NCBI GenBank assembly: GCA_036639135.1
Contig: JAVWJE010000001.1
Span: 5,267 to 69,266 of the forward strand
Source: Carnobacterium_A sp036639135
Lineage (GTDB): Bacteria > Bacillota > Bacilli > Lactobacillales > Carnobacteriaceae
Reading direction: 5' to 3'
Length of the DNA stretch: 64,000 nucleotides
Made by a program: the position numbers and the translations under genes. Below, piece after piece: positions 8,545 through 17,935 of the stretch. Below the pieces are notes generated by a model. The model had not been told where the DNA came from and searched no databases. It worked only from the letters and a program-made list of their open reading frames with translations. How positions within the stretch are numbered: position 1 is the stretch's first letter; each line of letters starts with the position of its first letter.

Positions 8545-9252
8545 ATGTTCGAATTAGATTATTTAGAAATTATCGGTCGATTGATTGCTTCCATATTTTT
8601 TGGAGCCATCATTGGATATGAGCGAGAAATTAAAGGTCACAGCGCTGGCCTAAGAACTCATATTTTAGTTTGTGTAGGAGCTACTCTTTTTTCTTTAGTT
8701 CAATTACAAGCAACTTACACAACAATCAAATTGGCTTTAGAAAGTCCGGATTTACTCCAAATTTTAAACACAGACCTTACACGTATGACTGCTCAGATTG
8801 TTAGTGGTATTGGATTTTTAGGTGCTGGAACTATTATCGTTACTAAAAGGAGTGTTACTGGGCTAACCACTGCAGCTTCCATATGGGCAACTGCCAGTTT
8901 AGGCATCGCTATTGGAATGGGTTTTTATTTTATTGCTTTATCAGGCTCCATTATGATTTTACTCGTTTTAATGCTTATTAGAAAATTATTTCGTGTCCAA
9001 AATTACAAAACTCTCGAGGTCAGTTACTACAAACGAAGAGAAACAAAGAAAGCCATACAAGACTATTTTGATAAACATCAGATTATCGTAATAGATTTAG
9101 ATTTCCTAGTGGATTCGTACGAACAAGATAATGCTGTTTACCTCGTTGTTTATACATTAAATATACCTGATAACTTGTCAACAAAAGAAGTTGTAGAAGA
9201 CTTATCTGATATAAATTCAGTCATTGGGATACGTACAATAAAAGATCTTTAA
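8545..9252 (+). CDS. MgtC/SapB family membrane protein
   Basis: A 235-residue protein with an N-terminal MgtC domain of about four to five helices. It carries the FFGAIIGYEREIKGHSAGLR signature and GIGFLGAGTII, followed by a soluble ACT-like C-terminal region (about 155-235). MgtC proteins are linked to magnesium limitation and membrane potential, often by restraining the F-type ATP synthase; that role is family knowledge. ATG 8545 is preferred to an upstream in-frame TTG because AAAGG lies before it. It is the last gene before a terminator. Confidence 0.83.
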   Translation: MFELDYLEIIGRLIASIFFGAIIGYEREIKGHSAGLRTHILVCVGATLFSLVQLQATYTTIKLALESPDLLQILNTDLTRMTAQIVSGIGFLGAGTIIVTKRSVTGLTTAASIWATASLGIAIGMGFYFIALSGSIMILLVLMLIRKLFRVQNYKTLEVSYYKRRETKKAIQDYFDKHQIIVIDLDFLVDSYEQDNAVYLVVYTLNIPDNLSTKEVVEDLSDINSVIGIRTIKDL

Positions 9253-9258
9253 AGTTAA

Positions 9259-9305
9259 AAGTATTCGACTTATAAATATTAAATTTTAAGTCGAATACTT
9301 TTTTT
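9259..9305. terminator. Shared terminator overlapping the yfhO 3' end
   Basis: A perfect 14-bp stem, AAGTATTCGACTTA (9259-9272) with TAAGTCGAATACTT (9287-9300), is followed by T's on the plus strand and AAAA-flanked on the other side. It ends both convergent transcripts. One arm is formed by the last codons of the minus-strand YfhO gene, whose stop is in the loop at 9279. Confidence 0.88.
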
Positions 9306-12035
9306 ATGAGATTTTATTAACTCTATCGTTAGTAAAAAAAGACCTAATAAACTTGCGAATAGACCTATTTTTAAGAATGGAGTCTGATAAGTTAAAATGA
9401 TTGTTGATTTGCCACTGTTTAAAGGGAGCCCTACAAATCCTTCATTTACTCTTATTGTTTCAACCTTTTTATCATTTACTGTTGCTTTCCACCCTTTTGT
9501 ATAAGGTATCGTTGTTGTCAAAACAGTCTTTTTCTCTTGATTAACGGTTCCACTAATTTTTTGATTTGTAAACGTTTTAATATTCATTGCTTGCTTTTGT
9601 TTTTGAAGAACTCGTTTTTGATAGTCTTGATTTAAAGGCATTGCCAAAACGCTTATATCAGCTAATTCATAACTTCCTTTTTGATCGAATAGCAAACTGA
9701 TTGTATCCTCTTCTGTTGGTTTTGACTGGTACCCTAAATGAAAGAGCATCTTGTCTCTGGGTATATAAGAACTAAACCTGAGTAAATCTGATTGGTATAT
9801 ACTCTTTCTCTGACTTTTAAATTTTACAATTGCCGTATAATTAATAGGAACCCGCTTCAATTCTTTGTTCTCAAGTGGTTTAAAGTTTAGACCTTCTAAA
9901 TAAGCATAGACAGCTGATTCGTACATTTTTTTCTTGTCTTTTATTTTTATCCTTACTTCTCCAGTTGTGTCTTTAACGATAATTTTTTTATTATTTATTA
10001 CTATTTTATTTTCATTGCTGGAAAATATGTCTATCGCTAATTCTTTTACTTCCATTTTTCCATTAAATGGTTTTAACTCTCTTGTCTGTACTTGTTTTTC
10101 ATTTAAGACCATTCCATAAGATAAATAAGCTTCTTTTTCAACTGGATTCATTTTCTCAAAAAATGTTTCTGGTAAATAAGTTTCTTCTGCATAAGCAAAA
10201 GGGTACGCTAAGGATGTTTTTGCTACAACAAAAGAACGGTCTTTTTCTTCTTTTTTTGCTATTACTTCATATCCATAAGGCAAGTAGGACTTGTTTTTTT
10301 CTTCCGTTATTATCGACTGTACACTCAAAAGATGATTGATTATGCTGCGATCATCAAATCCATTTCTAATAGGCTGTATCAGTTGAAATTGCCCATTTTC
10401 CAATTGCCTAGCAAAGTTTGCTACTTCGCCATTTGTGATGGAAAGATAAGAGGATAAGCCCATTTTATTTAATAAGATAAATTGATTTTTAATTTCTCTA
10501 TCTTTAGATGTGACACCTAAGCGATGAATATTTTGTTCCTTGGATGGTTGAATGAGTTCTTCAGCACCGCCAAGGGTCGAGACATAAGCATCGTCAACTG
10601 TACCGTAATCTAGTAATGAAGAAATGTTGTTTTGGCCCCATGGATAATAGTAATCCATCGCATTATAAGTTAAATTTCCCATTATCAATAATGTTAATAA
10701 AAGAGAGTATAATTTTTTATCAATTTCTTTTAGGATTTTTCTTTGCTTTTTCGTGTAGAAGACAAGTAAAACAACCCACATTATCCAAGCAAAAAGTAGT
10801 GGAAGAACATCTGCTAAGCGATATCCTGTAACCCAAATAGATAGCACAGTAACGATACTAAAAAAGAATAATGCCAAGGCCATAACTAATAAATCTTGTC
10901 TTTTTAAAAGGAATCGATCATTAAATAAATGGGCAGAGCCACAAGCTAAGAAAAAAGGTAAGACGAATGTCCAACGGTTATACGGTCCAGATAATCCATT
11001 CATAATTGAACCAAAAAAAGGCAATAATAGCATCACTCCAAAAATAGTTAACATGATTAAAATAAATTTATCTTTTTGTTTATGGTGTATAAGATAAACA
11101 AGCACCAAGATCCCAAATGATGAGAAGCCAAGCGCAGTCCAAAGATAACTTCCTGGGATGAAGAGATTCCTCACTAAAGCTAAATAGTATTCTAATGGGT
11201 ATACAATCAACCCTTGAGCAAATTTGTTAGAAGATTCTCTCGAAGAATGTAAAAACCCCCATACAACTGGGATAAATAAAACGCCAGATAACAAAACACC
11301 AATGAAATAAGAATAGGCAAATACCCAAAATGTTGACAATACCCTTTTGAAAGATGTTTTTCCATATAAAGTAAAAAAACGTATTAATCCATACAGAAAA
11401 ATTAATATAGTAAGCATATAAAAAAAGTAAAAATTACTCATCGCACCTAAAAAAATACTTCCTATAAAAAAAACAGGCGATTTGTTTCGTAAAATACGTT
11501 CTACTCCTATGCACATTAGCGGAAAGAAAATCATTGGCAAAAGAAAAAACGGATGACGCGTCACATTTAAAATAACATAGTAAGTAAATGTATAAATCAC
11601 GGAACCCATTAACGCCCCTGGTAATTCTATTTTCATTTCCCAACAAAACAATAAAAAAGAAGCCCCTATTGCAAATACTCTTAATAAAATTAAAAAGTGA
11701 AAGGCTAACTCTATTTGGCTCACAGGAAATAATAAACCTAAATATACAAAAGGATCACCAATAATATAATAGCCATAGGAGGCTATCACATCTGCCCCTA
11801 ATCCTATATTCCAATTCCATTGAGCCATTCCTGCTGAAGGTTGATGTAAAAAATCCTGAATAATGCCTAAATACTCTTTAAAAATTAAATAATGTTGGCT
11901 AAATCCATCGCCTTCCCAAATGAAAGATTGTCGCGTTACAAAAAAATACCCATAAATAACTGATACCATAAAAATAAATAAAAAAAGATAACAAAAAATA
12001 AACCTAGTTATTCCTTTTTTATTCTGGGTTTCCAT
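9279..12035 (-). CDS. yfhO: YfhO-family GT-C membrane glycosyltransferase
   Basis: A 918-residue polytopic membrane protein. The N-terminal half holds about a dozen transmembrane segments, with an extracytoplasmic GEGDGFSQHYLIF-like loop (WEGDGFSQHY near residue 38) typical of YfhO. A long soluble domain follows (about 440-880), and a final helix precedes a basic tail. YfhO proteins take a sugar from undecaprenyl phosphate outside the membrane and attach it to lipoteichoic acid or another polymer. ATG 12035 is chosen because AAAGGA lies 9 bases away; the earlier ATG at 12044 abuts the same site. It follows gtrA and the GT2 gene, completing a three-part system. Confidence 0.82.
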   Translation of the reverse strand: METQNKKGITRFIFCYLFLFIFMVSVIYGYFFVTRQSFIWEGDGFSQHYLIFKEYLGIIQDFLHQPSAGMAQWNWNIGLGADVIASYGYYIIGDPFVYLGLLFPVSQIELAFHFLILLRVFAIGASFLLFCWEMKIELPGALMGSVIYTFTYYVILNVTRHPFFLLPMIFFPLMCIGVERILRNKSPVFFIGSIFLGAMSNFYFFYMLTILIFLYGLIRFFTLYGKTSFKRVLSTFWVFAYSYFIGVLLSGVLFIPVVWGFLHSSRESSNKFAQGLIVYPLEYYLALVRNLFIPGSYLWTALGFSSFGILVLVYLIHHKQKDKFILIMLTIFGVMLLLPFFGSIMNGLSGPYNRWTFVLPFFLACGSAHLFNDRFLLKRQDLLVMALALFFFSIVTVLSIWVTGYRLADVLPLLFAWIMWVVLLVFYTKKQRKILKEIDKKLYSLLLTLLIMGNLTYNAMDYYYPWGQNNISSLLDYGTVDDAYVSTLGGAEELIQPSKEQNIHRLGVTSKDREIKNQFILLNKMGLSSYLSITNGEVANFARQLENGQFQLIQPIRNGFDDRSIINHLLSVQSIITEEKNKSYLPYGYEVIAKKEEKDRSFVVAKTSLAYPFAYAEETYLPETFFEKMNPVEKEAYLSYGMVLNEKQVQTRELKPFNGKMEVKELAIDIFSSNENKIVINNKKIIVKDTTGEVRIKIKDKKKMYESAVYAYLEGLNFKPLENKELKRVPINYTAIVKFKSQRKSIYQSDLLRFSSYIPRDKMLFHLGYQSKPTEEDTISLLFDQKGSYELADISVLAMPLNQDYQKRVLQKQKQAMNIKTFTNQKISGTVNQEKKTVLTTTIPYTKGWKATVNDKKVETIRVNEGFVGLPLNSGKSTIILTYQTPFLKIGLFASLLGLFLLTIELIKSHKKSIRLKI

Positions 12036-12050
12036 GGCACTCATTCCTTT

Positions 12051-12458
12051 CTATTTGAAAATAAACCATTTGCTAAAAAAGTAATTCAGTAACACAACAA
12101 TAAACTGTGTTACGAGCTTGGATAAGTTAGAATCGAGTTGAAGTCCTCCGATTAAAATCCACATACTTAACATGTCAAATCCAGCTGAAATCAATCGGAA
12201 ACTACAAAATAAAGAGAACTCTTTTAACCAGGCACGAACGGTTAACGTTTTAGATTTAAAGACATATTTTTTATTTGTAAAAAAAGCAAAGATAATAGAT
12301 ATTGCAATAGAAATAGCATTCGCAAGTAGGTATTGAAAACCCAATAAGGTATCAAATGCAAAAAATACAATCAGGTTAACCAAAGTAGTTAACCCTCCAA
12401 AGATTAAATAACTAATTATTTCTTCATGTTTTTCATAAAGCCTTTTTAATGTCGACAT
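12051..12458 (-). CDS. GtrA-family membrane protein, probable lipid-sugar flippase
   Basis: A 135-residue protein with four predicted transmembrane helices and the GtrA hallmarks ISYLIFGGLTTLVN and FAFFTNKKYVFKS. GtrA-type proteins are thought to flip undecaprenyl-phosphate sugar across the membrane. The start at 12458, four bases after the GT2 stop, gives the normal family length; a longer in-frame ATG at 12554 would lie inside the upstream gene. It sits between the GT2 and YfhO genes, fitting the charge-flip-transfer order. Confidence 0.85.
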   Translation of the reverse strand: MSTLKRLYEKHEEIISYLIFGGLTTLVNLIVFFAFDTLLGFQYLLANAISIAISIIFAFFTNKKYVFKSKTLTVRAWLKEFSLFCSFRLISAGFDMLSMWILIGGLQLDSNLSKLVTQFIVVLLNYFFSKWFIFK

Positions 12459-12462
12459 TAGT

Positions 12463-13428
12463 TTAACTTGCACCACTTTCGTTTTTATTATTTTGTCGTT
12501 CTTTTTCTGAATATTCTTGAATAAAATACAACGGTCGATTTTTTGTTTCAACAAATACTCGACTTAAATATTCTCCGATAACTCCTAAAGAAATTAACTG
12601 AATCCCACCAATAAATAAAATACCAGCAATAATAGAAGTATACCCCGCTATGTCTCTTCCATACAAGCTTGTTTTAATAAGTTCAAAAATCAAGTATAAA
12701 AAAGCAAAAAATGAAATAATAAACCCAATGATAGACCATATTTTTAACGGAATTGTGCTATAAGAAGTAATGCCATCAAGGCCTAATTTTACTAATGCTG
12801 AAAGTTTCCATTTCGTTTCTCCAGCTGTCCGTGCTTCAGCGATATACGATATTTCTTTCTTTTTAAATCCAATCCAACCATACATCCCTTTGGTATAACG
12901 CTCTTTTTCTCGCATTTTGATTAAAGCGTCCATACATTTCTTGTCTAACAATCTGAAATCACCCGCCTGTGGATAGACCCTTTCTTTAGTAACTTTTTGC
13001 AATAATTGATAATACCATTTTGATGCCCTTTTTTTGAACCAAGATTCTCCTTCACGAGCTTTTCGAATGGCATAAACATCATCATATCCCAGTTCCCACC
13101 ATTTTAACATCTCTTCTATTAGTTTAGGCGGTTGTTGTAAATCAGCATCAATTATAATTGTTGCATCAGTATCTACATGATCAAACCCCGCCAACATCGC
13201 AATTTCTTTCCCGAAATTTCTTGACAAATCAAGGTATTGAACGCGAGAATCTAACTGTTTCAATTTCTTAAGCTTTTCAAGTGTCCTATCCGTGCTTCCA
13301 TCATTGATGAACAAGAAAGTAAATTGGTATTGGGCGAGTTTTTTGCAAACTAAAACTAATTTTTTATACATATGATCAATGACAGCTTCCTCGTTGTAGG
13401 CAGGAATTAATATTGTAATAGTTTTCAT
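12463..13428 (-). CDS. GT2 undecaprenyl-phosphate glycosyltransferase (GtrB/CsbB-like)
   Basis: A 321-residue protein. The GT-A domain starts at ILIPAYNEE, with the metal-binding DADLQQPP motif near residue 97 and the DFRLLDKK region near 169. Two C-terminal membrane helices follow (about 230-300). Members charge undecaprenyl phosphate with glucose or GlcNAc on the inner face. ATG 13428 has AAAGG 9 bases upstream and begins directly at the catalytic domain; an ATG seven codons earlier is less well placed. It is the first gene of the GT2-GtrA-YfhO set. Confidence 0.87.
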   Translation of the reverse strand: MKTITILIPAYNEEAVIDHMYKKLVLVCKKLAQYQFTFLFINDGSTDRTLEKLKKLKQLDSRVQYLDLSRNFGKEIAMLAGFDHVDTDATIIIDADLQQPPKLIEEMLKWWELGYDDVYAIRKAREGESWFKKRASKWYYQLLQKVTKERVYPQAGDFRLLDKKCMDALIKMREKERYTKGMYGWIGFKKKEISYIAEARTAGETKWKLSALVKLGLDGITSYSTIPLKIWSIIGFIISFFAFLYLIFELIKTSLYGRDIAGYTSIIAGILFIGGIQLISLGVIGEYLSRVFVETKNRPLYFIQEYSEKERQNNKNESGAS

Positions 13429-13571
13429 ATTATCCAACCTTTCATCCATTAATTGAATCTTTTAAAATGATTGGGTTTGTTACTAGTATAACCTTTTAAT
13501 AAATACCCGTCTATTCTGCTCCTTATTTTTTTAGAGACAAAAATAGATTGGGAAAGGAGCGATAAAATAGA

Positions 13572-13614
13572 AAAAAATCGTATGAAATCAAACGAACAAA
13601 AGTTGATTTCATAC
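13572..13614 (-). terminator. Terminator after gpmA
   Basis: A perfect 12-bp inverted repeat, GTATGAAATCAA (13580-13591) and TTGATTTCATAC (13603-13614). On the minus strand it is followed by GATTTTTTT. Confidence 0.85.
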
Positions 13615-13675
13615 AATTCCATTTTTCCTATCTTGCTATTTCGCACAAAAACCCCTTTATGTCCCAGCCTTTTTA

Positions 13676-14368
13676 TTAAAGGTAATACTTTTTGATAACA
13701 GCTAATTCATCGTTTAATTCATAAACCAATGGTTGTCCTGTTGGAATTTCTAATTCCATAATATCATCATCAGAAATTTCTTCAATGTATTTAGCTAAAG
13801 CACGCAACGAATTACCGTGAGCGGCTACTAACACTGTTTTGCCCTCTAATATAGCAGGTGCAATCTGATCTTCCCAAAAAGGAATAACCCGGTCTAAGGT
13901 CGTTTCTAAGTTTTCTCCCATAGGAACAACGCGTTTTTGTAAATTAGCATAGCGACGATCATTAAGCGCTGAGTTTGGATCATCTGGTTCTAATAATGGT
14001 GGCAAGGTATTATATGAACGACGCCATAATTGAACTTGCTCGATACCATATTTATCAGCCGTTGCTTTTTTATTAAGTCCTTGTAATGCTCCGTAATGAC
14101 GTTCGTTTAGACGCCAAGTTTTGACTTCTGGAACCCACAATTGATCAGAGTCTTCTAAAACAATATGGCACGTTTTGATAGCGCGTTTTAAAACAGACGT
14201 AAAAGCCATGTCAAATTCGATTCCAGCTTCTTTTATTTTTTCGCCAGCTTCATGAGCTTCTTTTAATCCTGCATCACTTAAGTCAACATCAACCCATCCT
14301 GTAAATTGATTCAATGCATTCCATTCACTTTGACCATGACGAACAAATACAATTTTCTTCACATACAT
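13676..14368 (-). CDS. gpmA: 2,3-bisphosphoglycerate-dependent phosphoglycerate mutase
   Basis: A 230-residue histidine phosphatase-fold enzyme interconverting 3- and 2-phosphoglycerate in glycolysis. The catalytic FVRHGQSEWN (histidine near residue 11), the conserved LNERHYGALQGLNK and the C-terminal AAHGNSLRALAKY with the second histidine are all intact. Length is standard for the family. It is a single-gene unit with its own terminator. Confidence 0.96.
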   Translation of the reverse strand: MYVKKIVFVRHGQSEWNALNQFTGWVDVDLSDAGLKEAHEAGEKIKEAGIEFDMAFTSVLKRAIKTCHIVLEDSDQLWVPEVKTWRLNERHYGALQGLNKKATADKYGIEQVQLWRRSYNTLPPLLEPDDPNSALNDRRYANLQKRVVPMGENLETTLDRVIPFWEDQIAPAILEGKTVLVAAHGNSLRALAKYIEEISDDDIMELEIPTGQPLVYELNDELAVIKKYYL

Positions 14369-14508
14369 CCCAACTTTCCTAGTTTCTCACTTATTATTGT
14401 ACACCTTGTTGCTTGGGAAATGCACATAGAATGATTACATTCGTTTTTCAAAATAGTTTTAATTAGTAAATATTAATGTGGTTTATTAGGTACAATTAAA
14501 AACAAAAA

Positions 14509-14546
14509 CTTTCTAACAACTAGTAAATTTACTAATGGTTAGAAAG
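14509..14546 (-). terminator. Terminator after the oxidoreductase
   Basis: CTTTCTAAC (14509-14517) pairs with GTTAGAAAG (14538-14546), with further pairing of TAGTAAATTTACTA inside. On the minus strand the run TTTTTGTTTTT follows. Confidence 0.85.
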
Positions 14547-14553
14547 ATTTAAC

Positions 14554-15894
14554 TTACATATAAATAGATGATAAATCACTAGCAATTGTAGGATATGCAA
14601 ATATAAGCTGTGTGGCCTCTTTTGTAGTCATTTTTTCATCGATTAACAGACTCAAGAAATTAATTAAATCATCTGCTCTCTCATTTAGGCAAGTTGCTCC
14701 AACTAACAATCCAGTTTTCCGATTTTTTATTAGTTTAATTTTTGAAATAGGTTCATTTACTCGAGAGTAACTAAACCAAGAAGTAGCATCAATTTGAGAT
14801 ACTTCATAATCATCCTCTTGTTCAGTTGCTTGTTCAATAGATACTCCTGTTTGAGCTAGTTTCGGACTTGAATAAACAACCGTAGGAATACAAGGATAAA
14901 CAATTTTGTCGGTTGTTTTACCAGTCAGGTATTTCACTAAATAATTCCCTTCAAAACTCGCTACTGGAGTTAATTTTGCGCGTTTTTTTGACAACACATC
15001 TCCGCAAGCAAAAATGTTTTTATTGCTTGTTTGTAGGTAGTCATTGATTTGAATTCCATTTTTATTATAGTCTACTTTCGCTTTGTCCAGATCTAATGCT
15101 TCAATGTTAGGAATACGTCCCGTCGCACAAAATACTAAATCTGTCTTTATACTCTCATTATTCTCAATTATTACTAAAAAAGAATCTTTGTTTTTTTTAA
15201 TTTCTTTTGTATTCATATTAAAATGAAAAATTACACCTTTAGCTTCTAACTGTTGGACACTTTGTTTAACAAGTTCAGAATCAAAAGCTTTCAATGGTTT
15301 ATCATTATGATGAACAACGTGTACTTTAGCACCTGCAGCATTGGCAATGGTTGCTAATTCAAAAGAAACATAACCACCACCAATAAAGGTAACTGTTTTA
15401 GGCATTTCAGGCAAAGATAAGAAGTCGTCACTGGTTAGCAAATAGTCTTTTCCTTCAATAGGTAATAAGGAAGGTCTTGCACCAGTCGCAATAACAAAGG
15501 TTTCAGCTGAGAATGTGCCGTCATTTACTTGAACTGTTTTTTCATCAATAAATTTAGCTTTCCCTATAATAGTTTCCACTCCAGCTGATTGCAAACTCTT
15601 ATTAGATGCATCTGACACAGGATTTATAATCGATTCTTTAAATGCCATTAATTCAGACCAATTGACTTGGGGAGTATGAGAAAAACCTTTTCCGATTAAT
15701 TGTGTAACACTGTCTTTAGCTTCTACTATTGAGTAAAGAGTTTTTTTGGGATCACAGCCTCGGTTTGGGCAAGTTCCACCCCATAAATCATCTTCTATAA
15801 CAGCAACTTTTTTGCCTTCTGCAACAAGTCCATTCGCTATTGCCATTCCACCAACACCACTACCGATAATAATCACATCGAATGCTTTATTCAT
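14554..15894 (-). CDS. FAD-dependent pyridine nucleotide-disulfide oxidoreductase
   Basis: A 446-residue flavoprotein of the glutathione reductase / mercuric reductase class. The FAD motif is IIGSGVGGMAIANG (10-23). A redox pair lies in GTCPNRGCDPKK (41-52), a variant of the CxxxxC active site. The NAD(P) motif FIGGGYVSFE is near 170, and FACGDV near 290 closes the FAD site. The C-terminal dimerisation domain lacks the HAHPT motif of dihydrolipoamide dehydrogenases and shows FAYPTIASD instead, so a thiol or quinone reductase role is more likely. GGGGAGG precedes ATG 15894. The substrate is unknown. Confidence 0.82.
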   Translation of the reverse strand: MNKAFDVIIIGSGVGGMAIANGLVAEGKKVAVIEDDLWGGTCPNRGCDPKKTLYSIVEAKDSVTQLIGKGFSHTPQVNWSELMAFKESIINPVSDASNKSLQSAGVETIIGKAKFIDEKTVQVNDGTFSAETFVIATGARPSLLPIEGKDYLLTSDDFLSLPEMPKTVTFIGGGYVSFELATIANAAGAKVHVVHHNDKPLKAFDSELVKQSVQQLEAKGVIFHFNMNTKEIKKNKDSFLVIIENNESIKTDLVFCATGRIPNIEALDLDKAKVDYNKNGIQINDYLQTSNKNIFACGDVLSKKRAKLTPVASFEGNYLVKYLTGKTTDKIVYPCIPTVVYSSPKLAQTGVSIEQATEQEDDYEVSQIDATSWFSYSRVNEPISKIKLIKNRKTGLLVGATCLNERADDLINFLSLLIDEKMTTKEATQLIFAYPTIASDLSSIYM

Positions 15895-16078
15895 CTGTAA
15901 AACCTCCCCTTCAAATACGTTTTACCATAGACTGTCTCTTTTTGCCATTAACTACTCTTGCTTTTTATAAAAAGTGTCTCTTTTATTGTTTTTTTTTTGA
16001 AGAATTTACGATCTTCTACACTAAAGACCTCAAACATGTTAGAATCGTATTACTAAACGTTTGGGAGGGTTTTCAAAA

Positions 16079-16480
16079 ATGAATGAAAAAACATTAGTAT
16101 TGATAAAACCGGATGCTGTAGAACGAAATTTAATTGGAAATATTTTAATGGAATACGAACGGAATGGTTTAAAAGTTACAGATATGAAGTTAATAACGGC
16201 TTCGACAGCATTAGCAGAAAAACACTATGCTGAACACAAAGAAAAGCCTTTTTTCAATAGATTGGTATCTTACCTTACAAGAAGTCCACTAGTTGCACTT
16301 GTTTTAGAAGGAGAAAATGTGGTGAGTCGGGTACGAAAATTAAATGGAACAACAAACCCTGAAGAATCTGATGATAATACGATTCGTGCGCTTTATGGGC
16401 TAAGTTTATCAGAAAATACGGTTCATTCATCTGATTCAAAAGAAAGCGCGCTTAGAGAATGTTCCATTTGGTTTAATTAG
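16079..16480 (+). CDS. ndk: Nucleoside diphosphate kinase
   Basis: A 133-residue NDP kinase that balances NTP pools. It starts with the conserved TLVLIKPDAVERN stretch and contains the phospho-accepting histidine in NTVHSSDS (near residue 114). The region before it (GTTNPEESDDNTIRALYG) departs from the usual GATNPxxAxPGTIR, losing the conserved proline and glycine, so this is a divergent member. ATG 16079 follows GGAGG by 10 bases and agrees with the family start. It is divergent from the oxidoreductase gene. Confidence 0.93.
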   Translation: MNEKTLVLIKPDAVERNLIGNILMEYERNGLKVTDMKLITASTALAEKHYAEHKEKPFFNRLVSYLTRSPLVALVLEGENVVSRVRKLNGTTNPEESDDNTIRALYGLSLSENTVHSSDSKESALRECSIWFN

Positions 16481-16500
16481 ATTAATTCTATCTGTACAAT

Positions 16501-16537
16501 AAAAAAATCTGCCAAGATATATTGGTAGATTTTTTTA
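16501..16537 (+). terminator. Terminator after ndk
   Basis: AAAAATCTGCCAA pairs with TTGGTAGATTTTT (one G-U pair), with a seven-T tail. Confidence 0.85.
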
Positions 16538-16669
16538 CTTATAATGATAATTTTAATTTTTTTAATAAAAACTTTGCTGTTACTTTTAGCCTTAACTTTT
16601 TTTATTTCTAAGGAAGCGCGTTATGATATAATAATATTTGAACTAAATAGTCAATAAAAGGAGAATTCT

Positions 16670-17920
16670 ATGAAAATTGGTTACGCTTGTCTAACTCTAG
16701 GTGTATACAATACAAATTTTAGAACATGTACTCTTAAAACCGCAACACCAAAGCATTTATTAACACTAATCGAACATAATTTGAAAACTTTAGATAGAAT
16801 TATTGATTACAATATTAGTATGGGAATTACCCATTTTAGAATCAGTTCGGACATCATTCCTTTCGGTTCAAGTCCAATTAACACTCTTCCTTGGGATGAT
16901 ATTTTTAAAGAAGAATTTCATTTCATTGCTAAAAAATTAAAAGCAACTAATACAAGGGTATCCATGCACCCTGGACAATATACTGTCTTAAATTCACCAA
17001 ATGAAGATGTCGTCAAACGAGCAGTAGAGGATCTTGCTTACCATGCTCGCTTTTTAACTGCTCTTGAAACAGCAAAGTCTAGTAAAATTATTCTTCATAT
17101 TGGTGGTGTCTATGGAGATAAAGAAACAGCTGTTGCAAGATTCGAAAAAAATTACCATCTTTTAAGTCAAGAGATCAAAAATAGATTAGTCATTGAAAAT
17201 GATGATAAATCTTATCATATAGGTGATGTACTAGCTATTGGACTTACAAATCACATCCCTGTCGTCTACGATAATTTACACAATCAAGTTCTTCCTTTTG
17301 ATATTTCTAAAGATGATCGTTATTTTATAACTCTGGCCAATCAAACTTGGAAGACCGAAGATGGTGTTCAAAAAATTCATTACTCCCAAGGTGAAAAATT
17401 AAAAAGAGCTGGGAGCCACTCTAGAACAATCAATTTAGAAGTATTAAATGAATTTATAAAAGATATTCCTGATGTGGATATTATGTTAGAAGTAAAAGAT
17501 AAAAACTTATCTGCTGTTAAAGCAGCTAACTTAATTACACCGAATAAGGAAATCTCAAACTTAGAAAAAGAATGGGCTAGATATAAATACAACATTCTTG
17601 AACATGATCCAACTCTATATAAAGAGATTAGAACCCTTTTAAAAGATAAAGAGTCTTATCCTGTAATAAAGTTTTACTTTTTAATCGACCAAGCCTTGGC
17701 CGTAGAACCAAGTGAAGGAACGAGAATAAACGCTGCATCACATGTCTGGGGATATTTTAAAGAGGTCGCTACAGAAAAAGAGCGAAAACAGTATGCTTCC
17801 TATATCGAATCCTTTAAAAAGGGAACCTATTCTATTAATGCTGTTAAAGGAATGCTTTTAAAATTGGCCATTAAATATAAAAACGATTACTTATTATCTA
17901 GTTACTACTTTCATTTTTAA
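16670..17920 (+). CDS. uvsE: UV damage endonuclease UvsE/UvdE
   Basis: A 416-residue TIM-barrel endonuclease that nicks 5' of UV photoproducts. The family start KIGYACLTLGV and metal-site motifs are visible: FRISSDIIPFGS, RVSMHPGQYTVLN, ILHIGGVYGDK, VIENDDKSYH and VVYDNLHNQ. Typical bacterial UvsE proteins are about 300-320 residues, so the last 90-100 residues are an extension rich in lysine and aromatic residues. An extended -10 (TGATATAAT, ending at 16632) lies 38 bases upstream of the start. The downstream lipoprotein gene starts 16 bases after the stop and is probably co-transcribed. Confidence 0.93.
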   Translation: MKIGYACLTLGVYNTNFRTCTLKTATPKHLLTLIEHNLKTLDRIIDYNISMGITHFRISSDIIPFGSSPINTLPWDDIFKEEFHFIAKKLKATNTRVSMHPGQYTVLNSPNEDVVKRAVEDLAYHARFLTALETAKSSKIILHIGGVYGDKETAVARFEKNYHLLSQEIKNRLVIENDDKSYHIGDVLAIGLTNHIPVVYDNLHNQVLPFDISKDDRYFITLANQTWKTEDGVQKIHYSQGEKLKRAGSHSRTINLEVLNEFIKDIPDVDIMLEVKDKNLSAVKAANLITPNKEISNLEKEWARYKYNILEHDPTLYKEIRTLLKDKESYPVIKFYFLIDQALAVEPSEGTRINAASHVWGYFKEVATEKERKQYASYIESFKKGTYSINAVKGMLLKLAIKYKNDYLLSSYYFHF

Positions 17921-17935
17921 ATAGGAGGAATTCAT

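Noticed and set aside
10067..10339. 90-codon plus-strand frame inside yfhO
   Set aside because: Antisense shadow within a clear long gene, with no ribosome site.
13449..13646. 65-codon minus-strand frame between gpmA and the GT2 gene
   Set aside because: It contains the gpmA terminator hairpin, has no ribosome site and has no recognisable protein features.
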